DNA of 64,000 bases from Achromobacter piechaudii NBRC 102461. GTDB taxonomy: Bacteria > Pseudomonadota > Gammaproteobacteria > Burkholderiales > Burkholderiaceae_B. The first letter of the stretch is position 1. The number at the start of each line of letters is the position of its first letter. Position numbers and translations under genes: made by a program. Location of the stretch: contig NZ_BCTK01000006.1 of assembly GCF_001571245.1 (NCBI RefSeq), forward strand, positions 1 through 64,000, given 5' to 3'. The notes beneath the pieces are model-generated. The model made no database searches, had not been told where the DNA came from, and worked only from the letters and a program-made list of their open reading frames with translations. Below, one piece after another: positions 1 through 9,425 of this stretch.

Positions 1-17
1 CGCGCGCGCCGACGCTC

Positions 18-632
18 CTAAAGCCAAACCTGGCCATGATGGCCTTCGGTGTAGAACTCTTCGAGGTAGTCCAGATACGGGCGGATCAACCGCGCGCTGT
101 AGCCTGCTTCTTCAGCAAGCTGCCGCATTTGTCCGGGAAGAGGGCGGTATATCTTCTTGATCTTTCGCATGGCTCGGAGATTGAGGCCATGCAAATTGTT
201 TGCATTGTCATAGACCTCATACAGATGCTCGTGGTCCACGGAAAAGCCGCGCTTCGCGAGTACCAAGTCCACTTGGCCCTCTGCGTCGTCTGGGTTTATC
301 GGGAACCATTCGGAGTCGCGTCCAGAGTCGAGATGCTTGCGCGGATAGCCAAAAACAGACCGGCGGTGAATGTTCCCTTCAATAGCGTTTAGTTCCTGCT
401 GCGAAATTCCGAATGTGCTCCGCCCGAGGTCGTATGTGGTAAACAAAGTGATAAACGGGTTATACGTTCGGCCTTGGGCCACCCTGCGGGCGGGTACTTC
501 TTCTGTTGTGAGCCCAATCTTGCTGAAGCTTAGATCACGCATGTCGACTGCGATGTAGATCCAGCCATGTTTTTTGGTGGGATAGTCCTTGTAAACCGGA
601 TTAGGCTCCAGCAACTCTTGTTCATCGTTCAT
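18..632 (-). CDS. GIY-YIG (T5orf172-like) nuclease-domain protein
   Basis: About 204 residues. Near the N-terminus GWIYIAV, then FSKIGLT followed by an arginine, resemble the two strands and catalytic arginine of the GIY-YIG fold. A later AIEGNIH and SEWF match the metal-binding glutamate and the conserved EWF of the T5orf172 branch. The C-terminal third, with AGYSARLIRPYLDYLEEF, is probably a small helical domain. Start is set at MNDEQ because an AGGGA lies 8 bases upstream; a longer frame to 689 lacks such a site. The true role (defence, recombination, anti-plasmid) is unknown. A broken second copy lies at 25955-26540. Confidence 0.7.
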   Translation of the reverse strand: MNDEQELLEPNPVYKDYPTKKHGWIYIAVDMRDLSFSKIGLTTEEVPARRVAQGRTYNPFITLFTTYDLGRSTFGISQQELNAIEGNIHRRSVFGYPRKHLDSGRDSEWFPINPDDAEGQVDLVLAKRGFSVDHEHLYEVYDNANNLHGLNLRAMRKIKKIYRPLPGQMRQLAEEAGYSARLIRPYLDYLEEFYTEGHHGQVWL

Positions 633-1089
633 CGAAGATCCCTGCGATTGATGCCACGTGCCGCCATTAGGGAATCGACGCCGCTCCATCGCGAAGCGAA
701 GTCTCCTGGCTTTCGCTCACGATTGTAACAATACTTCACAATAGACGCGGCGCGACAGGTACCTGCGCCGCCGTCCTTGCACGCCATGAGCTGGGACTTG
801 ATGTGGCCGCATACGTCGAAACCGTTTGGACCGAAGATCCCAAGCAGGGCCCGATAGAACTCGTTCTGTAGCTCGGGCAACTCGTACCCGTCCAGCGTAC
901 ACGCCGGCGGGGCCCGATTGACTTTGACGATTCGCGAGGAGTAAAGTGCAGGAGCGCTGGCACGCGCAGGACACCGTCTTTCGAAGCTCCTAGAGCAGTG
1001 CTTTGATCTTCCATGGGCCGATGCCTTCCTTCCGGCTCTTTCAGAGCGACGGTGACTCTGTAAACGGGGCCTTGAGGATCGAAGCGCAT
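629..1089 (-). pseudogene. Possible frameshifted remnant of an unknown gene
   Basis: Two successive minus-strand frames look protein-coding, with GC-rich third positions. The first, from about 1089, contains YRVTVALKEPEG and KDGVLRVPALLHF. The second, ending at 629, contains ELQNEFYRALLGIFGP and ASIVKYCYNRERKPGDFA. Joining them needs one frameshift near 930-950. The putative ATG overlaps the plus-strand start of the next gene, which argues for a truncated relic rather than a live gene. I do not recognise the family, and the stretch could also be chance reading frames. Confidence 0.3.
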
Positions 1090-2422
1090 GACTACCGCCA
1101 GCATTAAGCCGCTCACAGTGAACGGCATCAAGCAGCTCGCCAAAAAAATTAGCCGCGAGCACAACATCACGCACACAGACGCACTCAATCTTGCCAGTCG
1201 CCAGGCTGGCTACGAGAACTTCGTGCACGCGAAACGCCAGCTTCCGGTCGCAAATGCACCGCGCGGGTTTCCCGTCTACATCTCCGTGCACTGGTTCACC
1301 CGGCGCTCGCGCAACGATGACCAGACGCCCAACGGGCTGAGGCATGGCCGAGAACTGTTGTGTGTGCATCTCTCTCGTCCATTACCTGAAATCGTGGCTA
1401 AGCACCTCGTCGGCCACGCGCGAGGACTCTACGGTTTCCGGATGGAGTACGTCGATCATCTGGAACACCGGACCAATGTGAACAGCCAAGAGTCCGCCCG
1501 GGACCTCTTACTGAAGGCTGAGCGTAGCTTGCGTTTCATGGAAGCGACAGGCCTGCAACCGGTATCGACCAAGAGGTTCGACTCCATCTCCAGGGTGCTG
1601 ACGGAGATGCCCGACAGAGACCATGACTCGGACTGGTTCGACCCTGTGAGCGGGAGCTATGTATGCCTGGACGAGCCGTATGCGGCCGCGGTCAAGGGCA
1701 GGGAGGCCAAGCGCGCCTACTGGCTGGAGAGTAATGACCTGAAAATGGTGGTGCCCCAGTGGGAGGGCATCTACTACGCCGGCGAGTGCATCCCGCACTT
1801 GGTTGGCCCGGACGGTGCCCTGCTGCAACGTGTTGCAGACACACTGGCCAGGCTGCGCCCCGTCGCGGAGCCCCACCCGTGGCCCCACGAGACAGGCATG
1901 TGCAATGACGATTTTGTCAGCCCCCAACGCGAAGCGGATGCAAAGCCGCGCCGGCGGCGGCCGGGGCCGTCTTACGGCGAGTACAACGGCGCAGTGCCGT
2001 ATGGTGGTCAAACCGGTATCCCGTCGCGCTGGCGCCCGGCCAAGGCGATGCCAATTGAGCTCCATTTGCAGCTCGCCCCTCTAATGCGAGGCTTGGCGGC
2101 CGTCGGATTTTCCAGCCGCGTGCGCTCGAAGCTGGGCGCTGCCCGTTCCGAATTGGACGATTGGTGGCCGATGGAGCACCGGGATGAGCAGGGAAGGGCC
2201 TTGGACGATATCTATTATGGAGGGCCGATCGTGGTGTGCGGCGATTCGGACGTCGAGCGCCTGGCGATGCTCACGGAAGCCCGATCCATCGTCCTGCGAG
2301 GCTACGACGACTGCAAGCCGCGGCGTACGTTGCTCGCGGCGTTTGATGCGGGCGTGGCTGAACTGCAGAAGGCTGAGCGCAACGGCGCGGCTGCGTTCGC
2401 AGGCGCTCGCGGTGCGAACTGA
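1088..2422 (+). CDS. DUF5623-like ICE accessory protein
   Basis: 444 residues. The first 50 residues (IKQLAKKISREHNITHTDAL, then ASRQAGYENFVHAK) form the helical motif seen at the start of many plasmid and ICE proteins labelled DUF5623 or glyoxalase-related. The middle and C-terminal parts have no motif I can assign. The ATG has AGGA 9 bases upstream. An intrinsic terminator follows 30 bases after the stop, so this is a single-gene transcript. The family name is from memory and the biochemical role is unknown. Confidence 0.65.
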   Translation: MTTASIKPLTVNGIKQLAKKISREHNITHTDALNLASRQAGYENFVHAKRQLPVANAPRGFPVYISVHWFTRRSRNDDQTPNGLRHGRELLCVHLSRPLPEIVAKHLVGHARGLYGFRMEYVDHLEHRTNVNSQESARDLLLKAERSLRFMEATGLQPVSTKRFDSISRVLTEMPDRDHDSDWFDPVSGSYVCLDEPYAAAVKGREAKRAYWLESNDLKMVVPQWEGIYYAGECIPHLVGPDGALLQRVADTLARLRPVAEPHPWPHETGMCNDDFVSPQREADAKPRRRRPGPSYGEYNGAVPYGGQTGIPSRWRPAKAMPIELHLQLAPLMRGLAAVGFSSRVRSKLGAARSELDDWWPMEHRDEQGRALDDIYYGGPIVVCGDSDVERLAMLTEARSIVLRGYDDCKPRRTLLAAFDAGVAELQKAERNGAAAFAGARGAN

Positions 2423-2451
2423 CGTCTCGAGACAAGCGCGCTCGCAGCAGA

Positions 2452-2474
2452 ATGCCCCCGAAAGGGGGTATTTT
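2452..2474 (+). terminator. Intrinsic terminator after the DUF5623-like gene
   Basis: ATGCCCCC and GGGGGTAT form a perfect 8-bp stem with a GAAA loop, followed by TTTTGTT. Confidence 0.85.
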
Positions 2475-2671
2475 GTTGGAAACGCTTCGCGCTCAATTGC
2501 CGATAGGTTTTGGAGTTGTGCGCAATCCGCGCTCCGGAACTAGGCATTTCAAGCGCTCTGAGAGGCAAATCAGTCTCCTAGTCCTATGATCGACCGATGG
2601 GGGCTGCTAGCACGCTCCAGGCCCTTCAAAAATGGCACTCAGCGGTATTGGGAAGGCCGCCGCGCGTCGAG

Positions 2672-2860
2672 ATGGAGTACCCGAGATTTCGGTTTCCTGG
2701 CTTTTCTTTTGGAGGCACGTGCTTTGTGCGCGCGAGAGTTCGGCAGGATGGATTTGATGGCCCTATGCGCACAGCTTGAAGAGCGGCTTGGTGGGCCGCG
2801 TGCACCACAGGATGCGAAAAAGAGCGCCCGGAAATATCGGCCGCACGTTAACTTAACGCG
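2672..2860 (+). pseudogene. Decayed copy of the 26.9-kb 'YPRLRFPGF' gene
   Basis: The peptide EYPRFRFPGF, then GGTCFVRARVRQDG, closely matches the N-terminal part of the intact gene at 26853-27341 (EYPRLRFPGF, EGTCFVRARIRQDG). The frame then stops at 2779. A +1 shift restores LCAQL, also present in the intact gene, after which similarity is lost. This is therefore a truncated, frameshifted relic. The remaining sequence to 3121 holds open frames but nothing I can support as a gene. Confidence 0.65.
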
Positions 2861-3121
2861 CATTGCCGTGCCGTCAACCTGGCTTCAAAAAGTGCTGTTC
2901 GCCGCTCGTCGGGGCGGTCCAGTCCTTAAGCGATTAGCCCGCGTGCTCGGTCACGGATTTCGAAGGACGCGGCATCGAGTGAGCGCGACTGCGGGCGACC
3001 TGCGTAGCATTAGCTTGCGTCAGGGCGACGCGTCCTTTCCCACCGGCTGCGCCGACGAGGTCGTCCTTGGGACTTCGTGAGACCCGTTGGGCGCCTTGTG
3101 CAAATTTCGTACCTGATCCGC

Positions 3122-5077
3122 CTAGCTTTTTCGGTAGGCCAGCAATCTCAAAGCGTTAAAAACGACGAGCAGCGTCGAGCCTTCATGGACGGCCACTGCA
3201 GCGCCCATACTCAGCCCCATAATCGTCGCGGGCACTAGAACAGCGACGATACCGAGACTGACGTACAGATTTTGACGAATGATTCGTCGAGTCTGGCGGC
3301 TCAGTCCGACCGCAAAAGGCAGATGACGCAGATCATCCGCCATCAAAGCGACATCGGCCGTTTCCAGTGCAACGTCTGAACCGGCGGCACCCATGGCGAT
3401 ACCCACAGTCGCATTTGCCATGGCGGGGGCATCGTTTACACCGTCTCCGATCATCGCGATTTCAGCCTCAGCCCTAAGATCGCGAATCACCTGAACTTTG
3501 TCCTCCGGCATTAAATTGCCCCGTGCGTCCTCAATGCCCACTTTGTTTGCAATGGCGCGGGCGACGTTCTCATGGTCGCCAGAGATCATCACCATGTGGG
3601 AAATCCCCAGTTGCCGCAGATCTTCTATGGTTTCGGCAGCACCCTGCCGTGGCGTATCCATTAGTCCAATGGCACCGAGATCTCTGTCTCCCAGTCGCAC
3701 GACCATAGTTGTTCGGCCATCCTCCCGCAACTCGTTGGCGGCGGCTGTCGTCGAGCTTTCGAGCTGTGGAATGCCAGACGCGCCGAACATCTCAACTTTT
3801 CCGATCCATACGCTTTGCGAACCCACTTTGGCCGTGATTCCTTGGCCAACGAAATTTTCCACCTGGGAAGCTTCTGGGATCGGATACGTTCCGAGAGTTT
3901 TGCGACCATCTCGAACAATGGCCGCGGCTAACGGATGATCACTTAGCGACTCTACTGCCACCGCAACCGCGACAAGCTCCTGTTCGGAGACTCCAGGTGC
4001 CGGCAAGATGTCGGTAATTCGAGGGCGGCCTTCAGTCAAGGTACCGGTTTTGTCAAAAGCTAGTGCTTTCAGGCTTCCAAGTTCCTCCAGCGGGGCGCCG
4101 CCCTTGATGAGTACGCCGCCCCGAGCCGCGCGAGCGATACCTGAAAGCACTGCGCTCGGCGTTGCGATGGCAAGAGCACAAGGGCTGGCTGCGACAAGTA
4201 CCGCCATAGCGCGGTAGAAGCTATCGCGGAAAGGCTCATCAACAATGACCCAGGCGAAAAGCAATAGGAACGCGATGCTTAGGACGGTCGGCACGAAGAT
4301 TCGCTCGAATCTGTCCGTGAACCGCTGCGTTGGCGACTTTCTAACGTCGGCCTGCTCGACCAGCGCTACGACGCGGGCAAGGGTTGAGTCGCTCGACTTA
4401 CGAGTGACCTCGACCTCCATCAGGCCCGAACCGTTAATCGTGCCGGCGAACACTTGAGATTTGGGATCGACGCCGGCCGGCCGGCTGCGCGCAATGGCAG
4501 CGTCGGGCACGGGGGCCTTGTCTACTGGAATGCTCTCGCCTGTTATGGGGGCTTGATCGACACTTGAGCTTCCCTTGATGACAAAGCCGTCTGCGGGAAG
4601 CCGCGTATTCGGCTTGACGATAACCTGGTCGCCCACCTCAATTTCTTCGACTGCAATCTCGCGAACTTGGCCATCGCGACGCACCGTAGCCGTTTTTGGC
4701 GCAAGTTCTGCCAGGGCTTCGATTGCCCGCTTCGCCCGCCCCATCGCGAAATGCTCCAGCGCGTGCCCTAGGCTGAACAAGAAGAGAAGGAGAGCGCCTT
4801 CGGCCCATGCTCCGAGCGCGGCAGCGCCAGCGGCGGCAATGAGCATCAAGCTGTCGATTTCGAGGCGCCGCTCCTTCCAGCTATTGAAGGCGTCTCGCAC
4901 GGTGAAAGCTCCTCCAAACACGTACGCCGAGACGTACATGGCGAGAGGCACCCATCCCGGGATAGACGGCCACCAGCGTTCAATCCCGGCCCCGGTCCCC
5001 AGCAACGCGCCGCACGCTAAAGCAAAGTACACCTCCGCTGAAAGCGCTGTAATCGCCCGGGTGATGCTAGTCGTCAT
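3122..5077 (-). CDS. P1B-4-type metal-exporting P-type ATPase (CzcP/CoaT-like)
   Basis: 651 residues. Pumps divalent metal (Co, Zn, Cd or Fe in characterised relatives) out of the cytoplasm using ATP. The actuator TGES is near residue 179, the membrane motif SPC near 298, the phosphorylation site DKTGT near 342, the HP motif (SDHPL) near 381, and HEGST in the last membrane helix near 631. SPC in place of CPC together with HEGST defines the P1B-4 class, and no N-terminal metal-binding CxxC domain is present, which also fits. Start MTTS is chosen because AAGGA lies 7 bases upstream; an ATG 12 codons earlier has no such site. Divergent from the DUF4148 genes, with a regulator box between. Cupriavidus metallidurans CzcP is a known P1B-4 pump that works with Czc. 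Confidence 0.92.
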   Translation of the reverse strand: MTTSITRAITALSAEVYFALACGALLGTGAGIERWWPSIPGWVPLAMYVSAYVFGGAFTVRDAFNSWKERRLEIDSLMLIAAAGAAALGAWAEGALLLFLFSLGHALEHFAMGRAKRAIEALAELAPKTATVRRDGQVREIAVEEIEVGDQVIVKPNTRLPADGFVIKGSSSVDQAPITGESIPVDKAPVPDAAIARSRPAGVDPKSQVFAGTINGSGLMEVEVTRKSSDSTLARVVALVEQADVRKSPTQRFTDRFERIFVPTVLSIAFLLLFAWVIVDEPFRDSFYRAMAVLVAASPCALAIATPSAVLSGIARAARGGVLIKGGAPLEELGSLKALAFDKTGTLTEGRPRITDILPAPGVSEQELVAVAVAVESLSDHPLAAAIVRDGRKTLGTYPIPEASQVENFVGQGITAKVGSQSVWIGKVEMFGASGIPQLESSTTAAANELREDGRTTMVVRLGDRDLGAIGLMDTPRQGAAETIEDLRQLGISHMVMISGDHENVARAIANKVGIEDARGNLMPEDKVQVIRDLRAEAEIAMIGDGVNDAPAMANATVGIAMGAAGSDVALETADVALMADDLRHLPFAVGLSRQTRRIIRQNLYVSLGIVAVLVPATIMGLSMGAAVAVHEGSTLLVVFNALRLLAYRKS

Positions 5078-5295
5078 TTTTACGTCCTTGCTTTGGATTT
5101 CACTGCCATTCACGCGAACCGCCGACTTATTGGTTCTCGGTCACAAGGCAACACTCAGAAGCCCCATGTGGTGTTTGGAGGAGGCGTGTCATGAAACGGC
5201 TATTCCGTACGCAATTAGTCGTTTATGATGCGCGCCAATTCCGCCGGTTTGGCCTAGTCGGAATTCTAAAAGCGGAACGGTCGACGAAGCGCATC

Positions 5296-5311
5296 ATTAC
5301 AGAATTGTAAT
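5296..5311. promoter_or_regulatory. Candidate metal-response regulator box
   Basis: ATTACAGAATTGTAAT is an inverted repeat of ATTACA around four central bases. Close variants lie at 11840-11855, 11866-11881 and 9426-9440, all in control regions of the metal block. It sits between the divergent ATPase and DUF4148 genes and could serve both. The architecture resembles CusR/CopR/CzcR boxes; which regulator binds is inferred. Confidence 0.6.
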
Positions 5312-5400
5312 AATAAAGACGGCAAACTGTCGAAACGCGATCTTTACATTATTAAGTCAGTCGCTTCTGCGCGACGACAACTAACGTGAGGATCACTGAG

Positions 5401-5736
5401 ATGAAAGTAACTATTTCTAGCGCCGCCGTCGCACTTGCTTTGGGTGCTCTGAGTTCGACCGCCCAGGCCGACACATTTCACAATACAAACACTGAGATCG
5501 GCTACGAAGTTCACATTAGCGACAGCCAAAGTGGAAAAACCTCGGAGCAAGTTCGGCAGGAGCTCGTCGCCGCAAAGTCCAATAAGAGGGAATGGTTCTT
5601 TACCAACCTGAATGCGGCAAAGCCTGGTTGGATGGTTCCAACTGAAAAAACCCGTGAGCAAGTTGCGAAAGAACGCGATTCGATCACCCCCGAAGAGCGT
5701 GCGCGCCTCGACGAAATCTACAACACCGGTGCTTAA
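5401..5736 (+). CDS. Secreted DUF4148-like small protein
   Basis: 111 residues. A signal peptide (MKVTISSAAVALALGALSS, cleavage after AQA) is followed by a polar mature domain with two EQVRQELVAAK/EQV-type helices and the ending TPEERARLDEIYN. These features are typical of DUF4148 proteins of Burkholderiales. The start at 5401 has GAGG 9 bases upstream. The function of the family is unknown. Placement directly downstream of a regulator box and opposite the metal ATPase suggests metal induction and a periplasmic location. Confidence 0.7.
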   Translation: MKVTISSAAVALALGALSSTAQADTFHNTNTEIGYEVHISDSQSGKTSEQVRQELVAAKSNKREWFFTNLNAAKPGWMVPTEKTREQVAKERDSITPEERARLDEIYNTGA

Positions 5737-5838
5737 GTGCCGTCTGCTTTTGGCAGGAGGTAGCGCTCATTCGTGGGGAAATTCCACGCGTTTGGGTGCT
5801 CCTCCGTCCGTTGGCGAAACTAAATTCGAGGGTCATGT

Positions 5839-6120
5839 ATGAGGATTCGTGTCGCAATTGCGCTTTCGGTGATGTTCCTTTCTGGCTGCGCGATGACGAG
5901 CGGCCCTGCACCAGCGGCCGAGGGCGCGAAAACGCGAGCAGAAGTGCGTGCTGACTTGGCCATGTGGAAGCGAGCCGGAATGAACAAGTTCTATAAAGGT
6001 CGGCACACACCCGATATCTACAGTGCGTCCTACCGTAAGAGCTATGCCAACTATTTGGAGCTTCGTAACGGACCGGAGTATCAGGAGGAGCTTAATCGCC
6101 TCAAGGGCGAAGAGCAATAA
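5839..6120 (+). CDS. DUF4148-family lipoprotein
   Basis: 93 residues. The N-terminus ends in the lipobox LSGC, so a lipid anchor at Cys17 is expected. The rest (TRAEVRADLAMWKRAGMNKF, then YSASYRKSYANYLELR and EYQEELNRLK) is close to the protein encoded at 6478-6786, which has the same blocks in the same order. About 100 bases separate it from the preceding DUF4148 gene, so they may be co-transcribed. The 270 bases after the stop contain no gene I can support. Confidence 0.75.
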   Translation: MRIRVAIALSVMFLSGCAMTSGPAPAAEGAKTRAEVRADLAMWKRAGMNKFYKGRHTPDIYSASYRKSYANYLELRNGPEYQEELNRLKGEEQ

Positions 6121-6391
6121 TGCAGCGTCCCTTCATACAGTGCGTGTGGCTCTGCCAGAAACGACAGCGGTCCTGTCACCTGTAATTCGTCCACTGTCTA
6201 GATATATCGAAGAAAATCGTTGGGCAACCAACTTACCAACTTGGGACGCGATGCTCGAGGCCACCTTGGCTGTATGCGAGCGTCGCTCTCGCCGTTTTAA
6301 CGGTCTGTTCTCTCTGCTTCCATTTATGATGTCGAGCTGCCGATACCGAAACGGCTAAGTCTCCATCTGAAGAAATTGTTCAATAAAAAAA

Positions 6392-6454
6392 GGTGCACAT
6401 TTCAATAGAATGTGCACCAAAAAAAGGCCTCTTCCCTTCGCGGTGGAGGAGGCC
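6392..6454 (-). terminator. Tandem minus-strand terminators
   Basis: Read on the minus strand, GGCCTC...GAGGCC (6426-6454) is followed by a T7 tract. Immediately after comes a second perfect 10-bp stem, GGTGCACATT/AATGTGCACC (6392-6418), also followed by a T tract. Together they end transcription of the DUF4148 gene at 6478. Confidence 0.8.
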
Positions 6455-6477
6455 GCTCGCCGCCGGTGGAGATCGCC

Positions 6478-6786
6478 TTAGCGTTTGAGGCGTTCCAGCT
6501 CTTGTTGATACTCGGTGCCGCTGCGAAGGCGAACATATTCCGCATACGCCATTCTGTATTCGCGGCTATAAATGTCGGGCGTTTCGTCTTGGTTCCAGAA
6601 GCGATCCACTCCTGCACGTTTCCACACTGCGAGATCTGCTTGTACTTCGGCTCGAGTGAGTCCCCGGTCAATTCCGCTAGAGTACGTCGAGGCTGCGTTG
6701 GCCGGCACTGCGGTTTGCGCGCCAGCGTACGCCATGGGCGCCGCAATCAATACGACCGCCGAAAGGATCTTGAGGGAAATTTTCAT
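6478..6786 (-). CDS. Secreted DUF4148-family protein
   Basis: 102 residues. Start MKISLK has GGAG 6 bases upstream. A signal peptide ends at the AYA/AQT region. The mature part holds TRAEVQADLAVWKRAGVDRF, then PDIYSREYRMAYAEYVRLR and QQELERLKR, nearly parallel to the lipoprotein at 5839-6120, so the two are paralogues: one lipidated and one soluble. It is transcribed toward them and closed by tandem terminators. Function unknown; likely periplasmic. Confidence 0.75.
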   Translation of the reverse strand: MKISLKILSAVVLIAAPMAYAGAQTAVPANAASTYSSGIDRGLTRAEVQADLAVWKRAGVDRFWNQDETPDIYSREYRMAYAEYVRLRSGTEYQQELERLKR

Positions 6787-6803
6787 CGCCAACTCCATTT
6801 GAT

Positions 6804-6830
6804 TACCGGCGGTACGCACTAACGCCGGTA
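6804..6830. repeat. Inverted repeat in the DUF4148 leader
   Basis: TACCGGCG and CGCCGGTA form a perfect 8-bp repeat with an 11-base spacer, 18 bases upstream of the minus-strand start at 6786. It may be an operator or a 5' leader hairpin. Confidence 0.4.
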
Positions 6831-7271
6831 TTAATAAATCATCATCACTTAACGCGTATAGGAATTGTATCGAAGACATCCCATCCAAACCGCGACTACA
6901 GAATTACGTTTTTGTCCGGATTTGGAAATGTGGCGTCCACGTTTCCACTTCGATTTTGGAAAGAGTGTTGTGATTTTGCAACCGCACGTGCGGTGCGTGT
7001 GGGAATTAGCGGCGTGCGTTCCCGGGTATGGATCGCCTTTCGCTACTGCAAAATCGAGTGGAAACATAGAGTTGCGGGCGCGCGCAGCGGTACGCGGACA
7101 TTAATGACTGGACGCGGACATATATGTAATCGAACGGTTGGTTTTTTGTCGATGAACACTCTCCACACTTGCTTGGCACTTGCCGAATAGACACCGCGAA
7201 ATGCGAAACGGACTTCGCGTTTCTTCTATCGGCGAGGCATCCAGTCCGCCTCTGTGATAAAGGAGCAATTT
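6831..7271. other. Intergenic region between divergent DUF4148 and porin genes
   Basis: About 440 bases. Open frames here have no ribosome site or recognisable product. It must hold the promoters for both divergent genes, but no clear pair of -35/-10 elements or regulator box stands out. Confidence 0.4.
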
Positions 7272-8429
7272 GTGAAGAGATCTCTCTTGCTGGCAATTTC
7301 TGCGGCAACACTATCGACGGCTGCGTACGCCGAGTCGTCGGTGACGCTTTATGGAATTATTGACACCGGGATTGGCTACGCCAAGGTCGATGGGTCCTAC
7401 ACTGATCCTCGAACGGGCGCGAAGTCCGAATTCGACGGGAGCCGAGTGGCGATGACTACTGGCCAAACGGCCGGGTCGCGTTGGGGCCTGCGCGGAAAAG
7501 AAGATTTGGGTGATGGCCTGTACGCGACCTTCCGCCTTGAGTCTGGGTACGATTCCGCTAACGGCTCGTCTCTCCAAAACAATCGCCTGTTCGGCCGTGA
7601 AGCTACCGTCGGCCTTGGCAGCGACCAATGGGGTGAGTTTCGTCTTGGTCGTCAGTACAACGTAGCGTCGCGTCTTATGGCTTCGATGTATGGTTCCGGA
7701 TTTGGCGGCGGCTTCTCGCAGCTCAATACGGGTGGAGGCCTTGGCTTCAGCGCGGCGTATTTCGTGCGCTATGACAACCTGGCGCTGTATGAAAGCCCTT
7801 CAATGGGCGGCTTCCGCGTATCGGCTGGCTATGCGTTTAATGCCGACGACCGCAACGCGGCCCAGACGGGCTTCCGGACGGCGGATAACACTCGAGCAAT
7901 TACGACTGGCATTAGCTACGCAAATGGTCCGCTCATGGCATTCTTCGCCTACGACCAATTGAATGCGTCGAACAAACTATCCTCAGCCCAAACTGCGGCC
8001 ACTCCTCGCTCGTTCACGTTGGGCGGCTCATACGACTTTGAAGTCTTCAAGCTGGCGCTGGCATACGAACGAGCAACGGATGGCTGGTTTGCTGGCAAGG
8101 GGCTCCCCTCGAGCGCCTCGGTCGGAACGTTCCGCGGTACGCCGTCCAACACATTCGTCGATGGTTTCAGCTCGAATTCCTATCTGATCGCAGCATCCGT
8201 CCCCTTGGGTGGCGCTAGCAGCATGTTTGGTTCGTGGCAGCGAGTCGATCCGAACAATAGCGACCTGACCGGTGGTGACTCGACCAGCAACACGTTTGCG
8301 TTGGGCTACTCCTACACGCTTTCGAAGCGCACGACGATGTACGCTGCTGCCACCTATACGAACAACTTTGCATTTCAAAACGATGTAAAAGCCAGGGAGG
8401 CAGTGATCGGCTTGCGCCACTCATTCTGA
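7272..8429 (+). CDS. Gram-negative general porin (Burkholderiales type)
   Basis: 385 residues. A trimeric outer-membrane beta-barrel for passive entry of small solutes. The signal peptide KRSLLLAISAATLSTAAYA is followed by SSVTLYGIIDTGIGY, the standard first strand of this porin family. GSRWGLRGKEDLGDGLYATF and the ending IGLRHSF, with terminal phenylalanine, are also typical. The GTG start has AAAGGAG 6 bases upstream, better than an upstream GTG. Own terminator follows. Its position in the metal block suggests adjusted outer-membrane permeability under metal stress (inference). Confidence 0.92.
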   Translation: MKRSLLLAISAATLSTAAYAESSVTLYGIIDTGIGYAKVDGSYTDPRTGAKSEFDGSRVAMTTGQTAGSRWGLRGKEDLGDGLYATFRLESGYDSANGSSLQNNRLFGREATVGLGSDQWGEFRLGRQYNVASRLMASMYGSGFGGGFSQLNTGGGLGFSAAYFVRYDNLALYESPSMGGFRVSAGYAFNADDRNAAQTGFRTADNTRAITTGISYANGPLMAFFAYDQLNASNKLSSAQTAATPRSFTLGGSYDFEVFKLALAYERATDGWFAGKGLPSSASVGTFRGTPSNTFVDGFSSNSYLIAASVPLGGASSMFGSWQRVDPNNSDLTGGDSTSNTFALGYSYTLSKRTTMYAAATYTNNFAFQNDVKAREAVIGLRHSF

Positions 8430-8453
8430 CGCGAAATGCGCACCTAGCGTGCG

Positions 8454-8499
8454 GAGGACATAGTGGGGTGCCCATAACCCGCTATGTCCTCATTTTTTT
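8454..8499 (+). terminator. Porin terminator
   Basis: GAGGACATAG (8454-8463) pairs perfectly with CTATGTCCTC (8482-8491), extended by GGG/CCC, then T7. Confidence 0.9.
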
Positions 8500-8552
8500 G
8501 GCGAGAGGAGCCATTAGAGCGGCTAGACGCTTGCAGAGCGTCAGTGGCAAGC

Positions 8553-9245
8553 CTATTCGGGCTCGCGATACTCGATGGTGTAGCCCATTCCTCTGACGGT
8601 GTGCAGCAATTTTATGTCGAACGGATCGTCGACCTTGGCGCGAAGACGGCGGACCGCGACTTCAACCACATTCGTATTGCTGTTGAAGTTCATGTCCCAA
8701 ACTTGTTCCGCGAGGACTAGGCGCGACAATACTTCGCCTTCACGCCGCATCATGAACGTCAGCAGCCCAAATTCCTTTGCAGTGAGGTCTATGCGGGAGT
8801 TGCCCCGGGCTACTCGTCGGCGAAGTAGATCCAGTTCAAGGTCCGCTACGCGAAGAATATTTCCGCCGGACATGGTATCGCCAGATCCCGCCGCGCGCCG
8901 TCTGAGAGCGAGGACTCTTGCCTGGAGCTCGGAGAGTGCGAATGGCTTGATTAAATAATCATCGGCCCCTTGCTCCAGACCGCGTACTCTGTCCTCAAGG
9001 CTTGACCTGGAGGTCAACATCATGACAGGTACATTGTCGTTTTTACGAATGCGTTGTAAAACCTCAAATCCATCTAAGCCGGGTAGGCCGATGTCCAATA
9101 TGATTAGGTCATATTGCGTTTCATAGGCGAGTTGGAGACCGCTGACCCCATCCATTGCGATATCAACGATATAGCTGTTATCCGTAAGGCTGCGGCGTAA
9201 CAACTCGGCGAGTTTTTGCTCATCTTCAATAACTAAAATTTTCAT
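8553..9245 (-). CDS. OmpR-family response regulator (CzcR/CopR/CusR-like), without adjacent kinase
   Basis: 230 residues. Receiver domain in the first 120 residues with acidic pocket EDE (8-9), phosphorylated Asp51 (ILDIGLPG) and the conserved K in IKPF. The winged-helix DNA-binding domain ends in VRRLRAKVDDPF and HTVRGMGYTIE, typical of heavy-metal regulators. It is very similar to the regulator at 10965-11654, which is followed by its kinase; this copy has none and is separated by 370 bases. It may be phosphorylated by the same kinase or be a recent duplicate with changed specificity. Confidence 0.9.
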   Translation of the reverse strand: MKILVIEDEQKLAELLRRSLTDNSYIVDIAMDGVSGLQLAYETQYDLIILDIGLPGLDGFEVLQRIRKNDNVPVMMLTSRSSLEDRVRGLEQGADDYLIKPFALSELQARVLALRRRAAGSGDTMSGGNILRVADLELDLLRRRVARGNSRIDLTAKEFGLLTFMMRREGEVLSRLVLAEQVWDMNFNSNTNVVEVAVRRLRAKVDDPFDIKLLHTVRGMGYTIEYREPE

Positions 9246-9425
9246 TTGTCGTTTGAATACGTCATTGAAAATGACGTTGAAAAAAGCGAAGGACGTGATC
9301 GGTGATCACTCCGCCGTTGCAGCCTAGTTGACGTAACGCTACAGTGCTGGTCTTCCGGCTCTTAGCATCGCTTTACATGTAAAGCTACTTTAGCGGCCGA
9401 GCTTCGTCAGAACCCGAACTCGTCA

